Assembly: GCA_022592445.1 (NCBI GenBank)
Contig: JABYQR010000082.1
Location: forward strand, 1-64,000
From: Cytidiella melzeri
Lineage: Eukaryota; Basidiomycota; Agaricomycetes; Polyporales; Irpicaceae
Direction: 5' to 3'
DNA: 64,000 nucleotides
Part shown: piece after piece, positions 9,438 through 21,200 of the stretch
Numbering within the stretch: position 1 is the stretch's first letter
How the letters are laid out: each line of letters starts with the position of its first letter
The notes under the pieces: model-generated
What the model was told of the DNA's origin: nothing
What the model saw: only the letters and a program-made list of their open reading frames with translations
Database searches by the model: none
Made by a program: the position numbers and the translations under genes

Positions 9438-12400
9438 TCAGTCATATATGGGCAAAGGCAATATCCTGGTGAGGATGTTAATGTATGCTATATCGGCGAG
9501 TAGTGGACGCAGACATCGTACCTGTCAGCATTGAACAAGAAGTTATTTGAGATATCCTCCCCCTCCAAAAATCGGTTCGGATAGAGTACTGTCGCATCAT
9601 TAGCATGTGTTAGCACGAGAACACTTGGGGACGTACCAAGATGACCACGAGTCTGCTCCAACAAATGCTCCATCTCCTCTCTCTCCGCCTGGTCGAACGG
9701 CTCGAAACTCTTAGAAGCCTTTCGCGCACGAGACTCCTTTTCATTGCTGGTCCCACTCGGCTGTGCAGCCCCATTGGCTTCACCGTTGTCGGGAAAGTCT
9801 TTACTTTTAGAGACAGTCTCCTGAGCGTCATTTCCCGCTGTGAGATCATTTCCGGGCCCTGCTGTACCGCTATCTCCTGTCTCTGAAGGCATTCTCGCCA
9901 AAGGCTCGGCGTTGGATGTGTCCTTAGCCTGAAGCAGAGGTCAGCCGATCATCTGCGCAAGTCAACGGGTTGCACGCACGGGCTTGTTCAGTCGTTCGTG
10001 GTGAACCACAAACTCTTTATACTGCTTCCAAGTTGTGACCAGATCATCTGGAATGGCATGGAATACCTTGCGGTATATCTCGGTCTAATATTGTGGTTAG
10101 CATCTTCAAACATGTTCACCACTATCGAGCTTACGTTGTGAACAGCGCACGCAAGCCACGTATTCTTCCAAAACGACTCGCAAATGGGATCCTCGAAGCC
10201 ATGTGGATCCACGTGAGGAGTAGGCGTTGTCAGAGAGTGTTTGGACACAAGCTTTGAACCAATTTGCTTTCTGATGATGCCACGAGCCTCCACAGCCTTC
10301 TCCTCCAGCTCCGAATGGTTCTCATTGCGCGTGCCAGGTATCTGGTCGTCGTGTTCAGGTTCGGCATTAGCGGGAGCACCAAATAGCTCTCCATCAATGT
10401 GAGGCTCTTGAGGTACCGCATGACCGTTCTCCGCAGACTTCGCGTCGCCATTGGCATGATGGGATGCATCCAGGCTGTTCTCAGCAATGAGCTTTTCCTC
10501 GATGGTCGGAACAACAGAGCTCGTGAATCCGTGCTCTTTTTTGCCGTCGCGGCTAAAGGTCTGACGCTCCTTCTCCAGGCTCTTGTCTGCGGCTGTCACA
10601 TCAGCCTTGGCTTTGCCCATTCCCAGTTTATGTAACAGCATAGTTGTGTCCTTCGCCTCTACGTCCACTGTCCCGTGCAAAGCTAGAATGCGCATAAGCA
10701 CACACAGACTCACATCGCAATAACCAAACCGACCTTGCTCAGCGCCATCCAGAACGTCATGCATCAAACGCCTATTTGCACCCTTTCGCCTGCTCTTTCC
10801 AACATGAGTAACTCCGTGCTCCTTGCCGTACTCCTGTTCCACATCGGGGTCCCATTCCTCCTGCTCGTCAGCTGGCTTGACTGGATCGGCAGCCATCAAG
10901 TCCTCTTCGTACATGGAATCGACATCGACACCAAGATGCTCGCGCATCAGCCTCACACGCAACGTATGCGCAAATCGCCCCACTTTGAAAGGCTTTCCTG
11001 CCATCGTTCTAAACTACATTCAGAAATGTGCTGTTGGTAGGACACAAGACTACATACCCGTCAATCATGTCGGTGTCTCGGATGACAGCTGCAATCTCGG
11101 AGTCCCGGTCACCGCGTTGCGACCGCTCGTTGATGTTGGCGCTGCCAATAATAGCGAGTCTATCGTCGACTATCATAATCTAAACTGAATCAGTCTCCAT
11201 AGCATGCATAAGGACAGAGTCAATACCTTTGCGTGAATGTAAACCTGTGAAAACTTTAGTTTGAGATCGAGCAAGCCATTTCAAGGCGTACACACCTGCT
11301 CCGTGGTAAGAACGTCTCCACGTAGTTTTGCCCAATTCCGCAGCGAAAGAACCGTAAAGTAGTTATCAGGCTAAATCTGACTTAGTACCAGTGTACGTGT
11401 ACAATGTCCGAAGTGAAACCTACGTCGATGCCCTCCTTTCTCAACCTTGCGAAAATTGAATTAGGTCCACGACATATGGTCCGGTTTTGACATTCCAGAA
11501 TGATTCGAATCTAGGCAAACCATCTGTAAGACTGTGGATTCATAGTAGAATGAGTGCTGTCGCTCACAGCACTAGCGTCGCTATGGTCCACTGGAAACGT
11601 AAAACCAGGTAGCAGAGGTATGAGAATGCAGCACTTGAATGGCGACCCCTCCCGGTGAGCCCGAATGATTCTATGCACAATTGCGTCGCCGATCTTGTTC
11701 TCGACCTTGACTTCGGAAACCACGGTGCTACAAACAGCCATTGCCATTAGCAATCTATAGAGTTGGTGGAGGTAGGAACTTGAACGTACGAAGTGATGAA
11801 GAACTGATTCTCAATGTACACGAAATGTTCGGACATTTGTATAGCTAATGAACAGTGCGTGGTCTCGTTAGCGTTGAGAAATCGTACGTGAGGTACGAGA
11901 AGACTCACCCTTCAAATACGCATTCTGAATAGAAAACTCAATCCTGTCCGGTGTACCAAGAGACCATGGACCCGCTGACCGACATATCTGCAGCTCGCAT
12001 GTACCCGTAAGTCCGAGCTGCGCCAGCTCGCCTGGTTTGAACTCCGGAGGAGGGAGCAGGGTAGGCATCGGGCGCGTATGGTTCTGGACATAATTCACTT
12101 CTTGTTCTACTGCAGTATTGGAAAAGTCCACGAACCTTGATACGCAACAGGTAGTTCCATCTCTGCACAAAGTGGCGAGCAAGATCACGTGCGGGTTGAC
12201 CAACAATTTGCATTGAGACATCATGCCTGTAGAATGTCATCAGAAATATACAAACGGTGGAACAGATGCAAAAAGGCCTACCAAGGCATCCGAGGCACTT
12301 TTGAGCGATCATACATGTCATCATGCGGCTTGCTCAAAGTATGGAAGTCGCCCACACGAGGATTACTGTAGTCCTTGCCTGTATATGATGATCATCAGAA

Positions 12401-15400
12401 GCCATGTTCGAAACACCGATTGAAAACTCTCACCTGGCCAGATAGCGTCCGTGGGATCGCCGCTGTCTGGATCATCGACCAACACGTGCTGAGGAGTGTC
12501 CCACCTAACAAGAGAGAAATGACACATTGAGCATATTCACGGATATCAGAAACGTGGATTTTGGCGCTCACCTTCCATAGCATGCATCCAGCCCACCCAT
12601 GAACGCGATTGCCTGATCAATGACGCAGAGCTTTTCATGCTAACCGCAGAAATAAATATAAGGCCCTGCGGTCTGTTGAAACCACGTACATGTGCCCAGT
12701 AGAACGTACCCGTCTGGAAATGCGACGGGGACCGTTGAACCATAATGTTCGGATGTAATGAGCTTAGGCTTTGCTTCGCGTAGCTATTTCGAAGATTTTT
12801 AGTTCTTGCTGCGGCAAAACACGATACGTGCCACTGACTTGCTATCAACTGGTGTCGTTCGACTCGACACCTCTTGACTAGACCAGCAATTAAGTGAAGC
12901 GCTCCCAGAAGGAACCGTTAGCTTACTAAAGAATGACGTAAATCTTCACTCCCTCCTTGGCTTTACGTTCAAGAAGGCGGTCGAGCCTGTACTTCTCCAT
13001 GTGTGGTCTACGCAGCTGAAGTTCTGAAAACATGTGAACAACCCCTTAGGAAACGACGAAAAGATAACCCACCGGGAGAAAGCCACCAGTCGTGTATGTA
13101 AATGCATTCCTTAGCTAACAGGATCGCCCGAGATAAATTCCAGAAGTAGTCACGCTGTGGGTCATCTTAGCCCACCGCACCACAGCAGGGACAGCAAAAC
13201 ACTCACGCCATCCACGAGCCATTGTGCCGCAACGTTCAGTCGTATCGGTGCAAAACTATCAAACCTATTTCGTCCCGTATAATGAGATTCCCGCGCTACC
13301 TTCTCCAGCGCGGCGATCCACTGCAACATCTGACGCTACACAAACCTATACATTAGCCCCACGCTGCTCGGACACCGAGCGCTATTTACCTCGTTCCTTG
13401 CAAAACATTTGAGCCGCATCTGCGAATTCTCGATGTAAAAGGTATGCTTCGACACGTCTCCCCCGTTCTTCTTGTGCTTTGCGCCCGCAGATTTATCCTC
13501 CTGGCCCAACAAAGGGTTCGTGTTCGTCGACGGATCAAGCATGGGTGTGATCTGCCTCGCCAGCGCCGCTCCTTCGCCATCCTCTGATGACAACGACGAC
13601 CCTGTAGAAGAGCTGCGGGCCCGTGAGGGACGAGAGTTAATCGTTTCGTTTCCTGCCGTATTGCTATCAGACGGTTTCTGATGATGCTTGTGCCCAAAGA
13701 TCCTCGAAATGCGAGATTTCATCGACGTCCCGGACTGACTGCGGGTCTCGTGGTGGTCCTCAGTCCCTTTCATGTCGTCAAGCGCGTCATCAGCATGTGT
13801 GAGAAGGTTAAGGCCTTGTCGATAGTAACGCTTGGGGCGCTCAATCTTAAAGTCAGAGTCGATCAAAAATACGTCGTATACAGTGAGCTGGTGAATAAAA
13901 CCAGAATGAGATGAAGAAACGAACATGGGACATGCAGTCCTAGAGCGTTGAAACGCACCTCTCCCATCTCCTCCGACACAACTAAGTAGCTTTCCCTGAC
14001 TGCACACCACTTCTGCTTCTTCTTTTCTTTCCAGCCAGCACCCCGCTTTCCCCACGGACCTTTGTTACCCGCAGCCTCAATTCGTAGAAACCCCGCCTTA
14101 TACTGAGACCCGCCAGACTGTGAGAGTGCCATCGACATAGCGCTAATCTCGAGAAAACCCGCCAGTCGGTTCGCCGTTGGATGAAACATCTAATAAAAGC
14201 GTAAGTCATCTGCAGAAAACATGGTGGCAATTGCTACATACAACTGCGCGTATCAAGCCAATGAGATAGTTCTCTAGGCTCTCCCTCTGCAACCTCGCAA
14301 AATCTTGACGCGAGAAGTCGTTGCCCCTGTCCTTCAAGAAGTTGAAGTATGGAAGACCAGCTCGCGGGAAGTCGGGCAGCGCGTCGACATTGCGATTGTA
14401 TGCATTCGAGATGGCGTAGTGGGTGTGCAAGGAAAGGAACTCCCGTAATTGTCTGTAGACAACCCAGCGAGCAGCGCCATTCGCATACTCGCATTCAATG
14501 CGAAAAACGGCCTTGTTTCCGTGCAGAGGGTGCAAACTGTCACTAATCCGAATCCGGAGCCTGTGGAACATGATCGGAACGCGCCGATGGTCTTTCTCAT
14601 CGCGTTCGAACCAAAGCCTCAGCATCAGCGTGGACAAACCTCCCACAAGCAGTTCATCAGTGATGTTGACAGACTGAGATATGACCGACGACGGTCCTTT
14701 CCCAGTCTGTTCTCTGCGTTGCTGTGCGAGATGCGGAATCAGGGATCGCAGGCGGTTCCATTTCGGCGCTGTATTTACTACTCCCTCCTCGCCCTCCTTT
14801 TTGATCTGAGGCATGGACTTTGCTCGTCGAGCAAATATGGGGGGAGAAGACGGCTTGGGGGTCGTCGACATTGTCGGGCTGCGTGCCTGCTGCCCGGGCT
14901 TGGGCTGGTCTTCCTCTTGGACTTGCGTTAGAGGCTCGCTGTTATCGCGTCGTTCAACTTGAGACTTCTCGCCTTCTGCAACTTCTTGCTGTGAAGGTTG
15001 CGCCGAGAGCGCCTGATGCTCTGATCTCGGGGAGTCCATAATCCAACGACCGGGGTTGAAGACGTCGTGAAAGTAACTGTCCCGCTCTTTCCTCTTTACT
15101 TTCTTCTCCGCAGCTTCCCGTTCTTTTTCCCGTTGTTCCTGGTCCTGATACTCCAGCGCACCTCTGAACGGAGTCCTTGCAGGAACGAAATCATCATCGT
15201 GAATATAGTCCTCCATGTGGTACTCTGGTAACTCGAGATGTGGCTGCTCGCGTATGGAGTGCGATTGCTGACTGTCATCCTGTGAATTCGCGCGAGAAGC
15301 AGGGTGAGAGCTGGGGGCGAAGTTGTAAGAGATAGAACGAGGAGGGCCAGTTCGTTCAGATGGGGTACCCATAGACCGCCTTGCGCTGATGGTAGAAGCT

Positions 15401-15579
15401 AACCGAGGAGAATGAGCCTTTGAGACAGGAGGGGGTTGACTCTCGGTGAGGTTTACGGATTGACCAAGAGGCGGTTCTTGCGGATGATCTTCGTCGGCTG
15501 AAGGCGAGGGCTTCGCCTCCCCGACGAGAGCCTTTGCCATCTCGAATATGCCATGGGGTGGCTGAGCAACTGAAGCCAT
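9438..15579 (-). CDS. PLD1: phospholipase D1 (PX-PH-PLD type)
   Basis: This gene encodes a phosphatidylcholine-hydrolysing phospholipase D that makes phosphatidic acid, the Spo14/PLD1 type. The first exon (15579 to about 14245) encodes a long disordered N-terminus and then a PX domain (about 14250-14560, with [19 protein letters not shown]). A PH domain follows (about 13860-14180). The first HKD motif, HEKLCVID, is near 12620, and the second, split by an intron as VYIHAK then VMIVDD, is near 11170-11240, followed by [17 protein letters not shown]. The C-terminus has the fungal signature [17 protein letters not shown], and a 28-nt last exon (9438-9465, after intron 9466-9521) adds ILPLPIYD. 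More than a dozen short introns are present and the product is roughly 1,700-1,800 residues. The element A/B nest lies about 270 bp past its stop. Confidence 0.93.
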
Positions 15580-16028
15580 GGTACCTGTCGTTCAACTACG
15601 AATTCTTCAGTCAGGTCGTTCAGCCAGAGACAGTGACTGATAGTCAAACTCCCTCTGATTTTGCCAAAGCAGTAAAGAGAAAAGATTGGCTGGGTGGAAC
15701 GTCTGGAGGTTGTAGTGGTAGAATGGTTGAGACCAGGGACACCGGAGCTCGATGAATGTTACCGGCGCCTTTCGACGTCATTCCTCGAGCCGAGCTTGCA
15801 ATTGGACAAAATCAACAACAAGTTGCATTCTTGGTGGCGGAGCTAAAGTCTCATTGGACTCGACGATACTTTGAGGGCATGCAAATCTACTCATAGGAAA
15901 CCCGATGAAGGCCAAATTGCAGGGGGGCGGCAGCGACGGACCGGTACTAAATCAATCGTACTGAACGCCCTGTCGGTATTTGCCTTTTACGGACATCTGA
16001 CGAGCCATAGTTTGTCACTCCTCGAAGA
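15580..16028. promoter_or_regulatory. PLD1 upstream region
   Basis: This 449-bp spacer lies between the PLD1 start codon and the stop of the PHD-finger gene, both on the minus strand. It must hold the PLD1 promoter and the 3' end of the neighbour. I see no clear TATA box or repeat in it. Confidence 0.5.
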
Positions 16029-17926
16029 TCAGAGCATCCATCTAGGTATTTCCCTCTTTACTTGAGCACTGGCACTTGGGATCTCAACGCTCTCTCTGAG
16101 CCGCAAACTCTGCATGCTCCAATTTATCCACTCCAGCCCATCCTTGTCCTTTCTCAACCTCTCCGCCGTGCTTAGCCTTGCCACTTTATGTGGTTCCGCT
16201 GCCTTCCTCGGTGACAACACACCGCTTTCCTGCTTCTCCACAGAGCGAAATTTCCTATTCGCTAAGAGCTTATCCATCTCGTGTCTATCCTCCTCGTCTT
16301 GCACTTGCTGTCGTTCCCTCAGCAAGTCTGGCGCCAATCCCTTGTCCTGGCACAGTAACGGAGACTTATTTTTGCGTCTCGCAGAAAAAAGTCTTAACCC
16401 GCTAGCAAGAGTCTCGTTATCGTGGTTCTCAGGCTTAACCTTGACGTCGGCCTGCCCCCCTGTTCCAGCGTCGTCCGGCAGAAACGCTCTCCCCTTCCCC
16501 TTGGATTCCCCACCCTGTCGCCGTTGCGCTTCATACTCGGATAGGAGCAAATCGTCCTCGGATCCCTCAGAGTCCGGCATGAACAAAGGGATAGCATGAC
16601 CCTTCTCTTTATCAACTCCTGGCGCATTGCTTGGTGGCCTCTTCGGATTACTGTCCGATGTGCGACTATCACTACTAGGTGCACGCTGCTGCGGCCCGTT
16701 GAGATAAACTCTGCCGTCCCGATTAGACTCAGGTGACCTATTTGTGTAGACATGCGAAGGCGGGGGAGCAAGCTTCCCTTGTGCTCTCAACTGTGCCTGA
16801 ATTGCGCGTATATCTAGTGCCACCGCCGTTGACAAGGACACAGTGCGAGACGGTGATTGAGTTTCATGTGCTGGCTCGCTCGCTTCAACTTTTCGCTTCT
16901 TCAACAACGATCGCGTCGACTCCTGAGAACTGTCTGAATGACCGTCTGGATCAGGTCTACGCCTTCGACGAACCCTTGTCTTCTTTGACCGTACGTTGTT
17001 GCTGGTATCCGCGAGCTCAAAGTTGGGTTTCTGTGGGAGAGGATGAAGTGGTCTGCTGCCTCCGACGACTAGATGAACATTGGCCCCGTTCGACAGCCTG
17101 AGGAAGTCCGATCGAGACTTGGAGTCGGCAGTAATGTTTGAAGCTGTAATGTCAGCTGCAGTAGCAAGGTTTTTAGTCCGCGATGCTTGAGAAATCCGTG
17201 ACTCGACCGCTTTGGACTTTGACAATGAGGCCCGGCTTGTTCGTGAATGCGCTATAGGAGGATCGACAAATTTGATGTCATCGTCTGAGTCAATGATCAT
17301 CAAATCTGTCTTGTCCTCGAGAAGCGTTTGGATTGTTGGCTTTGTTCGCAACTTTGGAGCCGGAACGACCTCCTCGATACCGTCTGAATCCAACTTGTCG
17401 ATGACCATCATGTCAGCCTTGACGGCTACACCTCAAGGTTCAATATCACAGCAGAGTAATCCAAGTATCTCAAGTTGGGTGCGTACCTGCTCCAGACACA
17501 GGGCCTTTAGACTGTTGCCGAGATGGACCAGGAATAGGAGAAGGCTCTGTCTTCTTGGCATTTGTTGGTAGTAGACTCGGAGCTCGAGAAAGCATCGTCG
17601 CAGCTCTTCCTAGTACCGTCTCCTTCGCTGCTGGAGGATTACGACTAGAGCAGCGCGGGCAAATCCACACTTTAGGATGCCCGAATTGCGGTGCGCCTAT
17701 TGGAATCACTGATTCCAGGAGAAGCTGGAGATCTTGGTATCGCATTGGGGGTGTCAAGCATGCTGTGTGTCCCCAATTTCTCAGTAAAAACTAGGAGACA
17801 ATCGAAGATTGTGTATGGCTTACAGTGATGCGTATTTCGCTTACAAAGACCGCAGGTCAGCATGATGCCACGAAGACCAAGGACGTCTCCCTTGTGACAA
17901 AGGCGACATTCCAGAGGTGTAGACAT
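16029..17926 (-). CDS. PHD-finger protein, probable chromatin reader
   Basis: The start MSTPLECRLCHKGDV at 17926 leads into a C4HC3 zinc finger: CRLC, then CGLC-KRNT-H, an intron just after this histidine region, then Cys and finally WICPRC. Joining exon 1 to the acceptor before about 17761 restores the C-x4-H-x2-C spacing of a PHD finger. An intron near 17420-17490 joins to a long disordered, Ser/Lys-rich region with acidic patches (about 460 residues) that has no domain I recognise. PHD fingers usually read histone H3 tails; the target here is unknown. The start codon is only 41 bp from the gypsy element at 17968, so the native promoter has been pushed away. The last exon is one long open frame ending at TGA 16029-16031. 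Confidence 0.75.
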
Positions 17927-17967
17927 CGTCGCTTCTTGTCAACGACATGCGGCTGTCCCGAGGAGCT

Positions 17968-18269
17968 TGGAAACCCGCGGCAGCGGGAAACACCGGAAAC
18001 AGAAACTAGCACGAGATATATTGTTCAGACTTCAACGTCGGGACAAAAGGAATCAATGAGCAGATAATAATGTATGATAAGGGAGCGTACCTTCAACGTC
18101 GGGACAAAAGGAATGAAGTCCGTCGACGTTGAAAGCGAGGTCTTTATATGAATGTCAGAGGCTCGGCGGTGACGAATAGGAATGTGAGAAAGGGAAGGAA
18201 GAAACTTTATGTAAGCAATCGTCCTTAACAGGTAACTGTATTCGTCGTGACCCTGTGGCCAGGGTTACA
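17968..18269 (-). repeat. 3' LTR of the gypsy element
   Basis: On the minus strand the LTR runs from TGTAACCC to GGTTTCCA. It contains a 23-bp direct repeat (18031-18053 and 18092-18114) and a TATA box, TATAAAGA, at 18141-18148 on the minus strand. This copy faces the PHD-finger gene in the same orientation and could act as its promoter. Confidence 0.97.
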
Positions 18270-21200
18270 CTCTCTCCCCTTCCGAAGAATTCGCGCCGGC
18301 GGTGGCATTGTCAGGTAGGTTGTTTTCGTGTAAGAAGTCATCCAAGGCCGCGAGGTTGTCTACTTTGCTGCCCGCCAACCACTCGTCGTGTTCCGGACCG
18401 AAACCTTTCCATCGAATCAAGTACTGGTAACCACGTCCAACCTTCCGGCGGTCCAAGATACGGTCGACGACATGCTCCATTCCATCCGGCGTCGCAATCG
18501 GCCCAGGTTCTTCGTGTTCGCGCTGAGGGAACAGCGAACCGTCGTTACGAACGAAAGGTCTTAACAAGGAAGCGTGGAATGTTGGGTGAATTTGCATGGA
18601 AGGAGGGAGATCGAGTGTGTATACGGAGGTTTCCGGGTGCGCGGTCGTTATTGTGTAAGGGCCGTCAAAACGAACCATAAATTTTGCCACGCGGTTGTCG
18701 CCACGACGCATGTAATCTCGACGGCGATGGAAGGTGGAAAGTAGTACTTTGTCCCCTACACGGTATATGATTTCCGAGTCGCGATGTTTGTTCGCATGAA
18801 AGGCCTGGTTCGACTTCGCAAGCAACAGATTGTCTTGAGCCTCCATCACGTCTGTGTCCAGTCGTCTGATTAGTTCGTGTGCGTCAAAAGCCTCGTTGCC
18901 TATCGTTTTAGAGACTGACTTCGCGGAAGGATTTGACAGTGGCGGAATGATGCGCGGAGAACGACCGTGACGGAGTTGGAAGGGGGAGAATCCGGTGGAG
19001 GCGTTGACTGTATTCATGTAGTTGAAACGCACGGCAGGGAGCGCACGTACCCATCCTTTTTGGTTGCGTTCGACGTGGAAGCGCAAGGCTTGAATTATCG
19101 TCTTATTTGATCTTTCGCTCGCTCCGTCGGTCTCGGGATGATAAGACGTTGACATCTTCAGTTCTACACCCGTCAATTTCGTCAGAGCCTTCCAGAAGCG
19201 CGACATGAACAGTTTGTCGCGGTCTGACACGATGTTCGCAGGGAGGCCGTTTTCGCAGTACCAGTGGTGGAAGAACAAAAGTGCGAACTGTTCCGCGTCA
19301 ATGTTGGTGGTGGATGGCACAATGCGCAGTTCCGAATTGAGGCGGCAAGTCATTGTGACTATGGAGTTGAAACCGTCGTCATCCGGCAGTGGACCTATAA
19401 AGTCGATAGCGACGCTCGCGCATCTGCCGTCTGGCACCGGAAGGGGGTGGAGTGGTCCAACCGGCTTACGCGTTAGGGATTTGTTCCGTTGGCATTGTTC
19501 GCATGCTGGTACGTAGAGGGTTTCTATCTCCTTTCGCATGTTTGGCCAGTAATAGCAGGAGCGCAGCGCGGCATAGGACTTGTCGCTACCGTAATGTCCC
19601 AGGGAGTCGTGCGATAAGCGGAAAAGGCGTTCCCTGAGGTGGCGAATGCGAGGAATTACAAGGCGTTCGGCCACGAAAAGGAGCTGGCCACGGACGGCGA
19701 AACCATTAGAAGCACGGCCATCAAGTAAACCTTCACGAAGGGCGTCCATTGAAGATTTGGAGCGCAGCGATTCTTCCACAGCGGCTTTCGCTTCCGCGTT
19801 CCACATGGTGTCAATTACTCTCGACGTCCAATTGTCTTCTCCGTAACCAGCGAGTATGTCCTGAGTCCAAGCGTTGTCTGCAGCGATGTCGAAACAATTT
19901 ACGGCACCGCAAGCCACATCTTGATGAAGTTTCGCGCGTACCACGGTATCAGGATGGCGAGACATGGAGTCCGCGGGCGAGTTATCTTTTCCAGCAATGT
20001 AGATAATGCGGTAGTCGTATTGGCTCAGGAATTCTTGCCAACGGCATTGGCGGCGTGAGAGATTCACCTGACTGTCGAAATTTTCCAACGTTTTGTGATC
20101 CGTGTAAACCTCGAATGGCACGCCTAGGAGGTCCACGCGCCATTTCTTCAGCGCTCTGATGATCGCAAGCAGTTCCTTCTCATGTACGGGGTAGTTGAGT
20201 TCCGCGGCCTTGAACGATTGGCTTTCGAACGCAACAGGACGGGCGGTTTGTAAAGTCTCGCCGTAAGAAAGTACAGCACCAGAGCAGAAATCGGAAGCGT
20301 CGGTGGATACAAAGATCTTATTATTTCCCATGTTTTGATGATCGATCACCGTCAGGCACTCTCGAGAAACGACGAGGTCCTTGATAGATTGGAACGCGCG
20401 CTGGTGTTCCTCTGTCCAGGTGAAGTTCTTTTCCGCCTCTGCAGTCGTCAAAGCGTTCAAGATGTGAGTGTGCGTTGCGAGAGCTGGTAGGAAGTTGGCT
20501 ATGTAGCGCACAAGCCCCAGGAAAGACAAGACGTCCTTTGTCGAGCTCGGAGTAGGCCATGAGAGAACTTTTGCGGTCTTCTTAGGATCTGCCTCGACAC
20601 CACGACGAGAGATGTGGTGCCCCAGGAAGTCCAGCTCGATGCAGAACAGGTCTGTTTTCTTCGGAGAACAATAGAGGCAGTGTTTTCGAAGCGCAGTGAG
20701 GATAGTTTCGACGTTTTTGCGATGTTCATCAAGAGTTTGAGACCAGATAATGATGTCGTCCAGGTAGACGTGACATATGGTTCCAATAAAATCGCGCAGC
20801 GCAGAGAACATACGCCGTTGGTGTGTCGCCGGAGCGTTTCGGCAACCTTGCGGCATGACTGTCCATTCGTACAGACCGAACGGAGTGGTAACAGCGGTAT
20901 ATGGAATGTCGTCAGGGTGAACCAGAGTTTGGAAGAAGGAGTTCGTCATGTCTATTTTGGCCCAAAATTGGCCTTTCGCGCAGTCCGACAGGATTTCGCT
21001 GATTTTTGGCAGAGGGTGCACGTCGGGAACGGTGTTCGCATTGAGAGCTCGGTAATCGTTGACCCAACGAGGTAGCGCGGTGGGGTCACTTTTTGGTATA
21101 AGAAAGGCGGGTGAAGAGTAAGGACTGGAAGACGGGCGTATACGCCCCGCGTGTAAGTGTTGATTCAGCAGAGTGCGCCATGCTTCGCGATATTTCTTGG

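Noticed and set aside
18255..18680. Open frames on the plus strand opposite the gypsy ORF and opposite Ser/Pro-rich genes
   Set aside because: They lie opposite real coding sequence, lack recognisable domains and follow its composition.
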